Source of the DNA: CAVZTX01 sp963778375
GTDB lineage: Bacteria > Chloroflexota > Ktedonobacteria > Ktedonobacterales > Ktedonobacteraceae
NCBI GenBank assembly: GCA_963778375.1
Contig: CAVZTX010000038.1
Coordinates: 1 to 64,000 of the forward strand
Length of the DNA stretch: 64,000 nucleotides
Direction of reading: 5' to 3'
A program made the position numbers and the translations under genes. The notes beneath the pieces were generated by a model that worked only from the letters and a program-made list of their open reading frames with translations, was not told where the DNA came from and made no database searches. Positions within the stretch are counted from its first letter, which is position 1. Each line of letters starts with the position of its first letter. Below, piece by piece: positions 34,648-43,046 of the stretch.

Positions 34648-34694
34648 TTGACAGAACAAATGTTCTGATATAACATTAACAAGAAAACATGTTC
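34648..34694 (+). promoter_or_regulatory. Promoter with two SOS-box-like (LexA-type) operators
   Basis: TTGACA at 34648-34653 and TAACAT at 34671-34676 with a 17-bp spacer. The spacer carries GAACAAATGTTC (34654-34665), matching the Gram-positive LexA core GAAC-N4-GTTC exactly. A second site, GAAAACATGTTC (34683-34694), differs by one base and lies at the likely transcription start. Binding there would block the promoter. That a LexA protein is the regulator is inferred. Confidence 0.6.
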
Positions 34695-34721
34695 TAACTC
34701 ATCTGGAATGGAGGCTCTGTT

Positions 34722-35438
34722 ATGGGAGCAGCACAGGCCAAAAAAGAACCCAAGCAGCTTGATTACGAGCTTGATGATGACGATGCAATGTATACAACAC
34801 GCATGCCTAGTAGTGCGCGTCGATACCAGCCTCCGGTTGAGTCGGCCCAGCGTGACACGCTTGATGATATTGCCATCCGCAAAGGGGCATTTATTCAACG
34901 GCGAGCGAGTAAGCCCGACGATACAAGTAATGGTATTACATCGAAAGCTATCACTGCACCTAAGAAAAAGTCCTGGCTATCGCAATGGCAACATAGCAGG
35001 CAGTTTCCTGTGATTGCTATTCTGGTGGGTATGCTTGTAATGGCCTTTCTCGTGTTTGGATTAAGCGCCTTTGGTTCATGGTGGCGCGTCCACCAGGACG
35101 ATGTGACTTATGGCCGTCCTCGCACCTTTCAGCTCGACGCGGTAGTGGGTCATAATGACAGCGCGACAAATCCCACGCATTTTGTCTTTATCAACCTCAA
35201 CCGGCATGTAGAGATCATAGAGCTTCCTGGTGGCGATGGAACTCATGCGCACATTTATCTTGGCCCTGTCTTGTACGGAGATGGGCAAGATTTAACACCC
35301 GTCACCGGACAAGTGCGCGATGTGAATGGCGATGGGAAACCCGACCTGATTGTGCATATCCAGAATCAAACTCTTGTGTTTATCAATACAGGTACCGACT
35401 TTCGTCCACTACAACCTGGAGAACACGTGAATTTGTAG
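34722..35438 (+). CDS. Membrane-anchored protein with FG-GAP/VCBS-like motif
   Basis: 238 residues; GGAGG lies seven bases before the ATG. A polar N-terminal cytoplasmic part (residues 1-93), one helix (about 95-118, VIAILVGMLVMAFLVFGLSA), then an external domain with DVNGDGKPDLIVHIQNQTLV, a Ca-binding FG-GAP/VCBS-like repeat, once only. Function unknown. Its promoter carries SOS-box-like operators, so it may be induced by DNA damage; no link of this protein type to SOS is known to me. A hairpin follows the stop. Confidence 0.6.
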   Translation: MGAAQAKKEPKQLDYELDDDDAMYTTRMPSSARRYQPPVESAQRDTLDDIAIRKGAFIQRRASKPDDTSNGITSKAITAPKKKSWLSQWQHSRQFPVIAILVGMLVMAFLVFGLSAFGSWWRVHQDDVTYGRPRTFQLDAVVGHNDSATNPTHFVFINLNRHVEIIELPGGDGTHAHIYLGPVLYGDGQDLTPVTGQVRDVNGDGKPDLIVHIQNQTLVFINTGTDFRPLQPGEHVNL

Positions 35439-35880
35439 GTGATAAACAAGAAAAAAGCCTGAAGGAACGTACTCTTCAGGCTTCTACTCCTCCACGTAAC
35501 ATTCACAAGTTCAAGATATACGATGTAGAACACTCCCTGACATGCAGCCCGCCACTGAAACGAGTTCCCCCATTTCATCACTTTACTACCTGGTCTGCAC
35601 CGGAACTCTGTTTCCCCTTGTTCCAAGATATACTTATAACATTTTATCCTGACGGTGCTCTGAATAAAAACAATTCCCGGATGAACTTTTTTTCACTTCG
35701 ATGGATGTAAGCGAAAACAACTGTATTACAGTTTGTTCATTTTCTGCAATTTGTACGCAAATTTCTCATTAATCTCTTCCACTAACTTCTTCTTGTTTCC
35801 CAATTGACGGCAGTTGGGTAGGTATGATAGAGTCCTGAAGGACGGTTTTTGCATAGTAGCGTGAGAAGGGAGCATTTCAT
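35439..35880. other. Intergenic region, 442 bp
   Basis: Contains the hairpin at 35455-35483, an AT-rich stretch, and a perfect dyad AACTGTA-T-TACAGTT at 35719-35733 that extends to AACAACTGTA on the left side; it lies about 150 bp before the transaldolase gene and may be an operator. A TTGACG at 35804 has no well-spaced -10. No gene seen. Confidence 0.45.
35455..35483. terminator. Hairpin after the 34722 gene
   Basis: AAGCCTGAAG pairs perfectly with CTTCAGGCTT (10 bp, 9-nt loop), 17 bp after the stop. The A-run before it makes it a better terminator for the minus strand, so it may act in both directions. Confidence 0.6.
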
Positions 35881-36546
35881 ATGGCCCTTTATGTTGATAG
35901 CGCATATCTTCCCGATATTATCGAGGTAGAACGAACAGTTCCTCTGGCCGGTGCCACCACGAACCCGACTATCTTGCTTGTAGCGCGTGAACGCGGTCAA
36001 GATTTAACTCCAGAGAGTGTTCTGAGCGAATTGTTGCGAAGCATGGGCGGGGATATTTTTATACAGCCAGGCGCAACTGAGGAAGAAGAGATGTATACGC
36101 AGGCCCTCGCATATATTCAAGCATCACCCAATCGCGTCATCCCCAAGATACCGATGAACTCTACCGGTATGCGCGTGGCCCGTCGATTGAAGCATGAACG
36201 ACGACGCATCGCTTTTACGGCGGTAACTACGGTAGCTCAGGCTTATGGCGCTGCTATGGTGCAGGCGGATTTCGTTATCCCTTACTACAACCGCCTCGAG
36301 CGTGTGGGGGTCGATGCCTCCGAACGTATTGCGGAGATAGCAGAATTGTTCCATAATCAGCACCTGCCGACGCGTATCTTAGTAGCCAGCATTAAATCAT
36401 CTACGGATGCTGTGCGTGCTCTTGCCGCGGGTGCGCATGATATCACTTCCGCTCCACAAGTATTGTTGAATATGGTGAGTGATCCGCAGACCGATGAGGC
36501 GATAGAAAAATTTACTCAGGATTGGCGGAAATTGAATATAAAATAG
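35881..36546 (+). CDS. Transaldolase / fructose-6-phosphate aldolase family protein
   Basis: 221 residues with AGAAGGGAG before the ATG. The short, single-domain class I aldolase fold of the TalC/FSA type: ATTNPTILL near residue 25, the Schiff-base lysine in VIPKIPM (Lys89), and FTAVTTVAQAYGAA, ASIKSS. Enzymes of this group transfer or cleave dihydroxyacetone units in the pentose phosphate pathway; transaldolase and aldolase activity cannot be separated here. Monocistronic with a strong terminator whose stem includes its stop codon. Confidence 0.9.
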   Translation: MALYVDSAYLPDIIEVERTVPLAGATTNPTILLVARERGQDLTPESVLSELLRSMGGDIFIQPGATEEEEMYTQALAYIQASPNRVIPKIPMNSTGMRVARRLKHERRRIAFTAVTTVAQAYGAAMVQADFVIPYYNRLERVGVDASERIAEIAELFHNQHLPTRILVASIKSSTDAVRALAAGAHDITSAPQVLLNMVSDPQTDEAIEKFTQDWRKLNIK

Positions 36547-36594
36547 GGAGAGCGAGCCGCCATCTGTCGACAGAGCGGCTCGCTCTCCCTATTT
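36541..36594. terminator. Perfect 20-bp bidirectional terminator
   Basis: 36541-36560 and 36575-36594 are perfect inverted copies (20 bp, AAATAGGGAG...CTCCCTATTT) with a 14-nt loop. The stem begins with the transaldolase stop and serves the convergent gene ending at 36612 as well. Confidence 0.85.
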
Positions 36595-36611
36595 GGAAAC
36601 TTTCGCTCGAG

Positions 36612-38084
36612 CTAGCCAAGACTCACTTGTAGTTCTGGTCTACCGCCTGCATTCCAGCTACCAACAGTAGAGGACCAGAAGTACTTTCCACCGTGTTGCT
36701 GGTCATCGGTTGAGTAGAAGACTAACTGCAGTGACTGGTCGCCTGCTGCATACGCTTGTGCAAGTGCCGCGCTTACATCCCACGTTTGCGGTAGCCCTGG
36801 AGGAGGGAGGACACCTGTTGTTGTCTTGGTATTCACGAGAATGCTGCCGAAGTTTTCTTGCACCTGCGGCGCATTATTCCAGGAAAGTGTTGCCGGATTC
36901 CAATTCTGGCCCACTGTTGCGACCTGAATATAGGAGGGGTTCGGTTGTCCCTGCGTTCCGGCATTTGAATATTCATACAACGTCACCGTTGCCTTTATTA
37001 TATTCCCAGCGGGAAGCGAACTTAAGGGGAAGGTCATGTAGATCTTGGAGAAACAGTTCCAATCCGATATGTTTTCCTCATTTTCGACAGTTATCTGAGT
37101 TGCTCCTGTATAACTTGTGCCGCCCAATTGAGTCCAGACGTCTGAGACGTTACTTCCACAGCCGAGCCCACCGCCAACCATTCCGTCGGTCACAACCTGG
37201 CTGTTCAGTCCATTACGAATGGTATAAGGAGGTAAAGCTTTGCCTACTGAAGAAGGCGGTGTATATGTCGGCAGACCATACACAATATTTCCCCAGCTTG
37301 ATGGGTTGGTAGCAGTTGCCGCTGTCGGCCACCATGTGGCCGCTAGGGGAGGTGTTTGAGCTGCGCTATCCTTGTTCTGGACCTGAACGGCCAGTTTCCA
37401 CGCTGCTCCTTGAGACGGAGCTGACATCCCAAGCGAGGAAAAAGGAATAGTATAGGCCATTGACCATCCTTTGTCATCTGCGCCATTCAACCCATGTCCC
37501 TTCCATCCATATACAGCGGTAAACGGAATTTTGGCAGCAGACCATGTTGTCCCATTTCCGCTATAAGCTTGCTGGTAATTACTACGCTTTTTATAGCCAT
37601 TAACGCCGGTCTGAAACATGAACGTTTGCTGAGGAACCAGGGTGGCGCTGGTGGTTGCCGTACTCAGATACACACTGGCATTATCGTAATTGTTGAGATT
37701 TGGCGCTGACGTATTGGTGTCGTACCATAGATAGCGGTCAACGATTTGCAAATTTATATACAGCCCACTGCTGTTGTAGCCGATGCGCACGTCGACGTAG
37801 TTATTTGTTGAGGACACATCACCAAACCAGAAAATAGCCGTTTGATTAAAAGGCACAGCGCCATTAAAATACGGTATATTAATCTGTGATGCGGAAGATG
37901 TTGGTGCTTTGCTCCCCTTTGCAGATGCTGGAGAGAAATGCAGGAGGTTTCCCCAAAAGGACGTTATAAATGAAAGAAGGATGCAAACAATCAATCCGCT
38001 TGCTGCGAGAGATACCCATCTCTTAGTGTTGCCTCGAGAGGGTTTACTGAGATCAAATGAAGGTGTATTCTGGACTGTATACAT
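36612..38084 (-). CDS. Exported or anchored protein with DNRLRE-type domain
   Basis: 490 residues, ATG at 38084 (GGTGAGG upstream). An N-terminal hydrophobic helix (about residues 23-45, LAASGLIVCILLSFITSFW) is a signal or anchor. Residues about 70-260 resemble a CBM9-like sugar-binding fold (VDVRIGYNSSGLYINLQIVD). The last ~200 residues match DNRLRE: KATVTLYEYSNAG, TLSWNNAPQV, and a C-terminal SLQLVFYSTDD. Such domains are found on cell-surface glycan-binding or appendage proteins. No catalytic motif seen. A ligand is not evident. Confidence 0.7.
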   Translation of the reverse strand: MYTVQNTPSFDLSKPSRGNTKRWVSLAASGLIVCILLSFITSFWGNLLHFSPASAKGSKAPTSSASQINIPYFNGAVPFNQTAIFWFGDVSSTNNYVDVRIGYNSSGLYINLQIVDRYLWYDTNTSAPNLNNYDNASVYLSTATTSATLVPQQTFMFQTGVNGYKKRSNYQQAYSGNGTTWSAAKIPFTAVYGWKGHGLNGADDKGWSMAYTIPFSSLGMSAPSQGAAWKLAVQVQNKDSAAQTPPLAATWWPTAATATNPSSWGNIVYGLPTYTPPSSVGKALPPYTIRNGLNSQVVTDGMVGGGLGCGSNVSDVWTQLGGTSYTGATQITVENEENISDWNCFSKIYMTFPLSSLPAGNIIKATVTLYEYSNAGTQGQPNPSYIQVATVGQNWNPATLSWNNAPQVQENFGSILVNTKTTTGVLPPPGLPQTWDVSAALAQAYAAGDQSLQLVFYSTDDQQHGGKYFWSSTVGSWNAGGRPELQVSLG

Positions 38085-38292
38085 GTTACGCCTCACCATT
38101 GTACAACTCTTTCAACAATACAGGCCGCACAGTTTTGCTAACACACGCTTGCGTTTGGTTTTGGACATGTGCTAACTCGGCCTTTCTACTAGCTACAATC
38201 CTTAACAAGGTCGGAACCGGACAAAAATTTGACGAATTTCCTGGCAATAGGACATATGGGCCGATTTATCGGCTAAATGTGGAGGGCCATCT

Positions 38293-39336
38293 ATGCTACT
38301 TCATTCTCAACTACTATCTGACACAGTACAACTTACCGTAGATCAACACTTGCTGGTCATAAATTCCGCGGCTGACCCATTTGTTCTCAAAGCCGCGCAG
38401 CAACTTCACGCAGGCCAAATCACGCTGGCCGAAGACAATATCGCTGCATTACCTTCATCAAATCAACCAGCCGTATCCCTATCAAGTGCAACGACAAAGC
38501 AGGGAAAGCAAAATTCAGCACGCGCTTACAGGCATATTCCCTTCCACACATATATCTTATGTGAGCCGCCAGCAACTATCGATATCGCTGTGATGAATAT
38601 GCTGTATCAGCCGAGCAATGCCTGGATGACCTACGGGCTAGGGGTAGCCGGATACGCGCTAAAACCTGGCGGGCATCTCTATGTTGTGGGAGCTAAAGAT
38701 CGCGGTGTGTTATCCATGGCGAAGCGCATGCAGGCATACTTTGGCAACGTCGAGACACTGACAATAAGCAAAGGACAACGCGTGCTATGCTCTCGTAGGA
38801 ATGAAACGTCGGATCTAAATGAAGAGATCCCATCGCTTGAGCCATTTGCCGAGGGCAAATTGGACGAAGGGACACATCTCCTGTTAGAAGCGCTGGAAGT
38901 TCATGCAATGGATGAAGCATTAGATATCGGCTGTGGAGCAGGCTTCATTGGCATACATATCGCACGCTCAGCCATGAAGGGACACGTGACGATGGTCGAT
39001 GCGAGCCTGGCTGCCGTTGATGCTGCACAGCGTACAATTGAGCAGAGCGGTCTGACTAATGTGCGGGTGTTGCCAAGCGATGGCGTACATGCCGTACTTT
39101 CGCAGCGCTTTGACTTGGTCGTAACCAATCCCCCATTTCATCAGGGCGGCATCCAGACCACTGAAATTGCCGAACGCTTCATTAGTCAGTCCGCGCAGGT
39201 ATTACACCCTCGTGGTCGTTTCTACCTCGTAGCAAATCGCTTTCTGAAGTACGAGCCAACCTTACGTGCCTGCTTTAAGACGGTTGAAGAGGTAGGTGGC
39301 AATAGTCGTTATAAGGTTTTGCGAGCACTGAACTAA
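38293..39336 (+). CDS. RsmC-like class I methyltransferase
   Basis: 347 residues with GGAGGG six bases before the ATG. Two-domain layout: an N-terminal methyltransferase-like half lacking SAM motifs, and a C-terminal half with LDIGCGAGFIGIHIARSA (SAM loop) and VVTNPPFHQG, the NPPF catalytic motif of N-methyltransferases. The layout is that of RsmC/RlmG, which methylate guanine N2 in rRNA; it is probably a 16S or 23S rRNA enzyme. Stand-alone gene. Confidence 0.85.
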   Translation: MLLHSQLLSDTVQLTVDQHLLVINSAADPFVLKAAQQLHAGQITLAEDNIAALPSSNQPAVSLSSATTKQGKQNSARAYRHIPFHTYILCEPPATIDIAVMNMLYQPSNAWMTYGLGVAGYALKPGGHLYVVGAKDRGVLSMAKRMQAYFGNVETLTISKGQRVLCSRRNETSDLNEEIPSLEPFAEGKLDEGTHLLLEALEVHAMDEALDIGCGAGFIGIHIARSAMKGHVTMVDASLAAVDAAQRTIEQSGLTNVRVLPSDGVHAVLSQRFDLVVTNPPFHQGGIQTTEIAERFISQSAQVLHPRGRFYLVANRFLKYEPTLRACFKTVEEVGGNSRYKVLRALN

Positions 39337-39425
39337 GTCTGACCGCTAGGAAGCAAATACCCTCGACAGCCTGTTTCCGCTATGTTACACTTTTGATATA
39401 AGAAAAACGTAGGGAAGTTTTTAGG

Positions 39426-40313
39426 ATGCCGAAACCGTATGATGACAGTCTCAAAATATTGATTAGCGAGAATCCACAGGACTTTGCGTCATGGTTACTG
39501 AAGGGAACTCAAGTCAAAGGAAAACGCTCTACAGAGTTTACGGGTCGCAAGGTTGAGGCTGATGCTTTGTTGGATGTAATCCTGGAAGGCGAAGAAATAT
39601 TATTGCATATCGAGTTCCAATCGGAAAACGATCCAGATATGCCTGAGCGTATGTTAGAATACGCTTTTCGAGCGCGACGTGAGCATAAGCGGACTGTCTA
39701 CTCATGTGTAATTTATTTACGCAATGTTGGAGAGGCTCCACAATCGCCTTTGCTGTGGATACTTCCAAATGGAAAGGAAATACTGCGGTTCCACTTTCAA
39801 AGTATTGAGTTGGCACAGCTTGCTCCAGAAGAATTGAGGCAAACGGGACTGGCAGGCTTATTACCTCTAATGATCTTGACTAAAGGAGGAGCAACGCATG
39901 AAGTCGCAGAAGAGATCATGAAGGGACTCCAGATTGCTGGCAAAAAAGAGTCACTACCAGCAGCTTTTGTTTTGGCATCATTAGCGTTCAAGAGTGAAGA
40001 CGATCGTGAATGGCTTAGAAGGAGGTTTCGTGAGATGCATGATATTCTACGGGAAACGCCGATTTACCAAGAGATATTACAGGAAGGACGCGAGGAGGAA
40101 CGGCAGCAGAGGTTACAAGATCAACGTCAGACACTTATAAAGCTTGTTCAAATGCGTTTTCCAGAGGTTGTATCCTTAGCAAAGAAAGAGGCCGATACTA
40201 TCAAAGATCCGGAAGTACTTCAAAATCTGATAGCTAAAATGTTCGCTGTATCAACGCTACAAGAAGCAGTACAATGTCTTCTTGACTTGCCAGAGGCTGA
40301 CAAAGGGAACTAA
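39426..40313 (+). CDS. Rpn/YhgA-type PD-(D/E)XK nuclease-like protein
   Basis: 295 residues. The N-terminal ~130 residues match the Rpn/'putative transposase' nuclease family: LLDVILEGEEILLHIEFQSE gives Asp50 and the Glu63-x-Gln65 catalytic pattern, followed by RMLEYAFRARREHKRTVYSCVIYL. The C-terminal half is charged and helical (QEGREEERQQRLQDQRQTLI). Rpn proteins promote recombination or act in defence in some bacteria; in many genomes they are numerous and undefined. No transposon ends are seen. Function inferred by family. Confidence 0.8.
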   Translation: MPKPYDDSLKILISENPQDFASWLLKGTQVKGKRSTEFTGRKVEADALLDVILEGEEILLHIEFQSENDPDMPERMLEYAFRARREHKRTVYSCVIYLRNVGEAPQSPLLWILPNGKEILRFHFQSIELAQLAPEELRQTGLAGLLPLMILTKGGATHEVAEEIMKGLQIAGKKESLPAAFVLASLAFKSEDDREWLRRRFREMHDILRETPIYQEILQEGREEERQQRLQDQRQTLIKLVQMRFPEVVSLAKKEADTIKDPEVLQNLIAKMFAVSTLQEAVQCLLDLPEADKGN

Positions 40314-40322
40314 TAGTACTAC

Positions 40323-41235
40323 ATGTCACTGGGTTCCACCAGCCAACCTCGCCATACATTTTCCTGGCTTCTGCTCATCATCAGCGAATGTGCTCTGGGC
40401 GTGTAGCTATGTTGCGGCTAAGTTTGCTCTGCTTGATACCTCCGTCGATATCATGCTAGCGCTCAGAATGACTATCTCTGCAATTGTCCTTCTACCGTTG
40501 CTCATTGCCCTGCGCAAACAGTTGCGTCTGACACGTAAAGATATTCCGCAGCTTGTTGTGCTGGCAGCCGTTGGATTCGTCATCAATAAGCTCCTTGAAT
40601 ACGGCGGGTTGTCATTCACAACTGCCTCAGATGTAGCACTGCTCATCACCAGTGAATCTATTTATACCGCCGTCCTTTCGTGGTGGTTGCTGCATGAGCG
40701 TTTCAAGCCACTTACAGGGGTCGCGTTGCTGCTCGGACTGCTAGGGGTGTACCTTATCGTTGAGCGCAGCTTCATTCCGAATATTCCGAGTGGCGGCGGA
40801 GCATTACGTATCCTTGGTGATCTGATGGTTGTGCTGGCTTTGATCTTTGAAGCATTTTATACAGTGCGTGGCAAAGCTCTGCTGGTAAAGCATCCGCCAC
40901 TCCTGATTACTTCTGCATCCATCGTTGGCAGCGTCATCTTCTGGATACCGCTTGCGGGCGTAGAAATTCTCTTACATGGCTGGCATCCCTTGGGTCTCGT
41001 TGCATGGTTAGCCATTGGTTGGATGGCGCTCATGTCTACAGTAATTGCCTATCTCGCCTGGTTTAAAGGGCTTGCTCATATTGATGGCTCAGCAGCGGCA
41101 TCAGCGCTCTTCATCCAACCGTTGCTTGGTACCCTTCTCGCGATCCTGCTGCTACACGACCAACTCTTGCCTACAACCATCATAGGTGGGATACTGATAG
41201 TGATCAGTGTCTATTTGATTTCGAGGCACTACTGA
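40323..41235 (+). CDS. EamA/DMT-family transporter, apparent frameshift near its start
   Basis: The body (from about 40385) is in one frame and has about ten short hydrophobic helices in two EamA halves, e.g. VLWACSYVAAKFALL and VVLALIFEAFYTVRGKALL, as in the drug/metabolite transporter superfamily. The natural N-terminus (MSLGSTSQPRHTFSWLLLI, ATG at 40323) lies in another frame and runs into a stop; joining them needs a single-base shift near 40378-40390. The body's own frame opens back into the upstream nuclease gene with unlikely residues. Either the first helix is lost, a start within the gene is used, or the base is an assembly error. Substrate unknown. Confidence 0.75.
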
Positions 41236-41236
41236 T

Positions 41237-41287
41237 CGAGCTTGCTGACCGCGAAGCGGTAGACGCGCTAGCGTCGTTGCAAGTTCG
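41237..41287 (+). repeat. Cloverleaf repeat, copy A
   Basis: Outer stem CGAGCTTGC/GCAAGTTCG (9 bp, one G-U), then TGA, hairpin CCGC-GAA-GCGG, TA, hairpin GACGC-GCTA-GCGTC, GTT. It begins one base after the EamA stop codon. It has a tandem partner (copy B) at a 71-bp period. Confidence 0.85.
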
Positions 41288-41307
41288 CATTTCAAGGTAC
41301 TACTGAT

Positions 41308-41358
41308 CGAGCTTGCTGACTGCGTAGCGGTAGACGCGCTAGCGTCGTTGCAAGCTCG
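41308..41358 (+). repeat. Cloverleaf repeat, copy B
   Basis: Same layout as copy A: outer stem CGAGCTTGC/GCAAGCTCG is now perfect, first hairpin CTGC-GTA-GCGG uses a U-G pair, second hairpin GACGC-GCTA-GCGTC unchanged. It ends 21 bp before the amidohydrolase ATG. Confidence 0.85.
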
Positions 41359-41379
41359 CATTTCAAGAAGGTAACTAGA

Positions 41380-42480
41380 ATGAGCATCATCCTCTTTCTG
41401 AATGGGAATATCTACACCATGAATGCAGCGCAGCCACGCGCGCAAGCAATGGCTATCGATACCATAAGTGGACGCATTCTAGCAGTGGGTGATAATGACG
41501 AGGTACGGCGTACCGGCGACAGATATGCCGAACTGGTAGACCTGCGGGGGAAAACCGTTCTTCCCGGCTTCATTGATGCACACATCCACCTGCTTGATGC
41601 CGCCTATCGTGCTCATTACATTGATGCGACAGGATGCGTGAATGAAGACGCGGTGGCAGAATTGGTACGCCAGCGAGCAGAGCAGACACCAGCCGGACAA
41701 TGGATACTCGGTGGCCAGTGGGATAAAAATCTCTGGCCTGGTCAACAATTTCCTACCAAAGCATCGCTGGATGCGACAACTAAGCAGCACCCTGTCGCTC
41801 TATGGAGTAAGGATGGTCACTTACTCTGGGTCAACTCACTGGCGCTGCAACGCGCAGGCATTACAGAGGAGACACCAGACCCGCCAAATGGCGCTATTTC
41901 GCGTGACGGTGTCGGCAATCCTACCGGTGTTTTAGAAGAGGAATCGGCAACTCACCTCGTCTACCGCGTCATTGATCGACGCGATCCCGTGCTGACTCGT
42001 GTACTTACAGAGCGCATACTCAAGGAATTGCAGCGTTCCGGCATCACCACCATTCATGACATCGAGGGGAAAGATTCGCTGCTTCTCTTTCAACAACTGC
42101 GCGACGAGGGAGCATTGGGCGTACGCGTGCAGATGATCTTGCCGCGACACATGCTGCCGGAGTTACGCACAATAGGATTACAAACGGGCTTTGGTGACGA
42201 TATGCTGCGCCTGGGCGGCATCAAAATCTTTGCCGATGGCACGCTTGGCTCACAAACCGCGGCCATGCTGGAAAGTTTTGAGAATAACCCAGGCAATCGC
42301 GGCATCCTCACTATCCCTGAACAAGAAATGAAAGAGACGGTCGGCGCTGCCGCAGAGATGGGCATCAGTATTGCCATCCACGCCATCGGAGATCGTGCCG
42401 CCCGTGTAGCCCTCGATGCCATTGAGCAGGCACAGCAACAAGCTCTCGTAGGGACCGATTCATCGCGATCATCGCGATGA
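41380..42480 (+). CDS. Amidohydrolase (YtcJ-like), N-terminal half of a split gene
   Basis: 366 residues. It contains the metal-binding DAHIHLLDA motif, an N-terminal beta-sandwich, and much of the TIM barrel (IFADGTLGSQTAAML, ISIAIHAIGDRAARVALD with a metal histidine). The amidohydrolase superfamily YtcJ-like branch hydrolyses amides or cyclic ureas with one or two metals. The reading frame ends within a 39-bp perfect palindrome (42451-42489), and the remaining barrel is encoded by the next frame. Stop and restart codons overlap (ATGA). Alone it lacks the last metal ligand (SDAPVE). Start ATG has only a weak ribosome-binding site. Confidence 0.8.
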   Translation: MSIILFLNGNIYTMNAAQPRAQAMAIDTISGRILAVGDNDEVRRTGDRYAELVDLRGKTVLPGFIDAHIHLLDAAYRAHYIDATGCVNEDAVAELVRQRAEQTPAGQWILGGQWDKNLWPGQQFPTKASLDATTKQHPVALWSKDGHLLWVNSLALQRAGITEETPDPPNGAISRDGVGNPTGVLEEESATHLVYRVIDRRDPVLTRVLTERILKELQRSGITTIHDIEGKDSLLLFQQLRDEGALGVRVQMILPRHMLPELRTIGLQTGFGDDMLRLGGIKIFADGTLGSQTAAMLESFENNPGNRGILTIPEQEMKETVGAAAEMGISIAIHAIGDRAARVALDAIEQAQQQALVGTDSSRSSR

Positions 42481-42489
42481 ATCGGTCCC
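42451..42489. repeat. 39-bp perfect palindrome at the amidohydrolase split
   Basis: GGGACCGATTCATCGCGAT, one C, then its exact inverse (19-bp arms). Imperfect direct repeats GCTCTCGTA (42442-42450) and GCTCTGGTG (42490-42498) flank it, as a target-site duplication would. The first half's stop and the second half's ATG both lie inside it. It looks like a small MITE/REP-type insertion. No second copy was seen in this window. Confidence 0.75.
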
Positions 42490-43046
42490 GCTCTGGTGGA
42501 TCATTAGCATCATCAAAGCGTTTACGTTATCGCCTTGAACATGTACAATTGATCGCTCCCGAAGACCTGGAGCGTATGCGCCGTCTGGGGGTGATTGCTT
42601 CCGTGCAACCATTTCACGCTGTCGCCGATCGCGACATCGCTGAACGTTACTGGGGCAAGCGTCATCGCCGGGCCTACGCCTATCGTACGATGCAGCAGAT
42701 GGGCATTCCACTCGCGCTCGGCTCTGACGCCCCAGTAGAGATTTTCGATCCTCTCCGCATCTTGTATGCCGCCACCACTCGCAACGATATTACCACTCGT
42801 GAGCGTCCACCCTGGCTGCCAGATCAAGCCTTGCCTGTCGCTCAGGCCCTATGGGCCTATACTCTTGGTGCGGCCTACGCTGGTGCTGAAGAAGACAGTA
42901 AAGGGTCGCTAACCGTTGGCAAATTGGGTGATGCCGTGGTGCTGCGTGAGGATATGCTTAGCGTGTCCCAGGAGAAGATGGGTGAGAATGGTGTTCAGGC
43001 GACGATTTTGGGAGGGAAGGTGGTATATGGGGAGGTGAACGTATGA
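42477..43046 (+). CDS. Amidohydrolase (YtcJ-like), C-terminal half of a split gene
   Basis: 189 residues. It resumes the barrel with RYRLEHVQLIAPEDLERM (metal histidine region) and IPLALGSDAPVEIFDPL (the catalytic aspartate), and ends with the C-terminal sandwich strand VGKLGDAVVLREDML. The start overlaps the upstream stop as ATGA within the palindrome, so translational coupling could make two chains that assemble. Simple removal of the palindrome and one flanking repeat (48 bp) does not restore the frame, so one more indel is needed. Its stop overlaps the TauE start by 4 bp. Confidence 0.75.
   Translation: MNRSRSGGSLASSKRLRYRLEHVQLIAPEDLERMRRLGVIASVQPFHAVADRDIAERYWGKRHRRAYAYRTMQQMGIPLALGSDAPVEIFDPLRILYAATTRNDITTRERPPWLPDQALPVAQALWAYTLGAAYAGAEEDSKGSLTVGKLGDAVVLREDMLSVSQEKMGENGVQATILGGKVVYGEVNV

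Noticed and set aside
35804..35835. TTGACG as a -35 box for the transaldolase promoter
   Set aside because: No -10 sequence at 16-18 bp; the nearest TATGAT or TGATAG lies 13-15 bp away.
39426..40313. Transposase gene of an insertion sequence
   Set aside because: The Rpn/YhgA family is often named 'putative transposase', but no inverted ends or target duplication flank this gene and its fold is a PD-(D/E)XK nuclease.
41237..41358. Possible CRISPR or tRNA-like array
   Set aside because: Only two tandem units with a 20-bp gap; repeats are internally paired and occur singly elsewhere; no anticodon, T-loop, cas genes or spacer diversity.
42478..42480. TGA in the amidohydrolase as a second selenocysteine codon
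   Set aside because: Reading through leads to a TAG within about ten codons and the conserved sequence resumes in a different frame.
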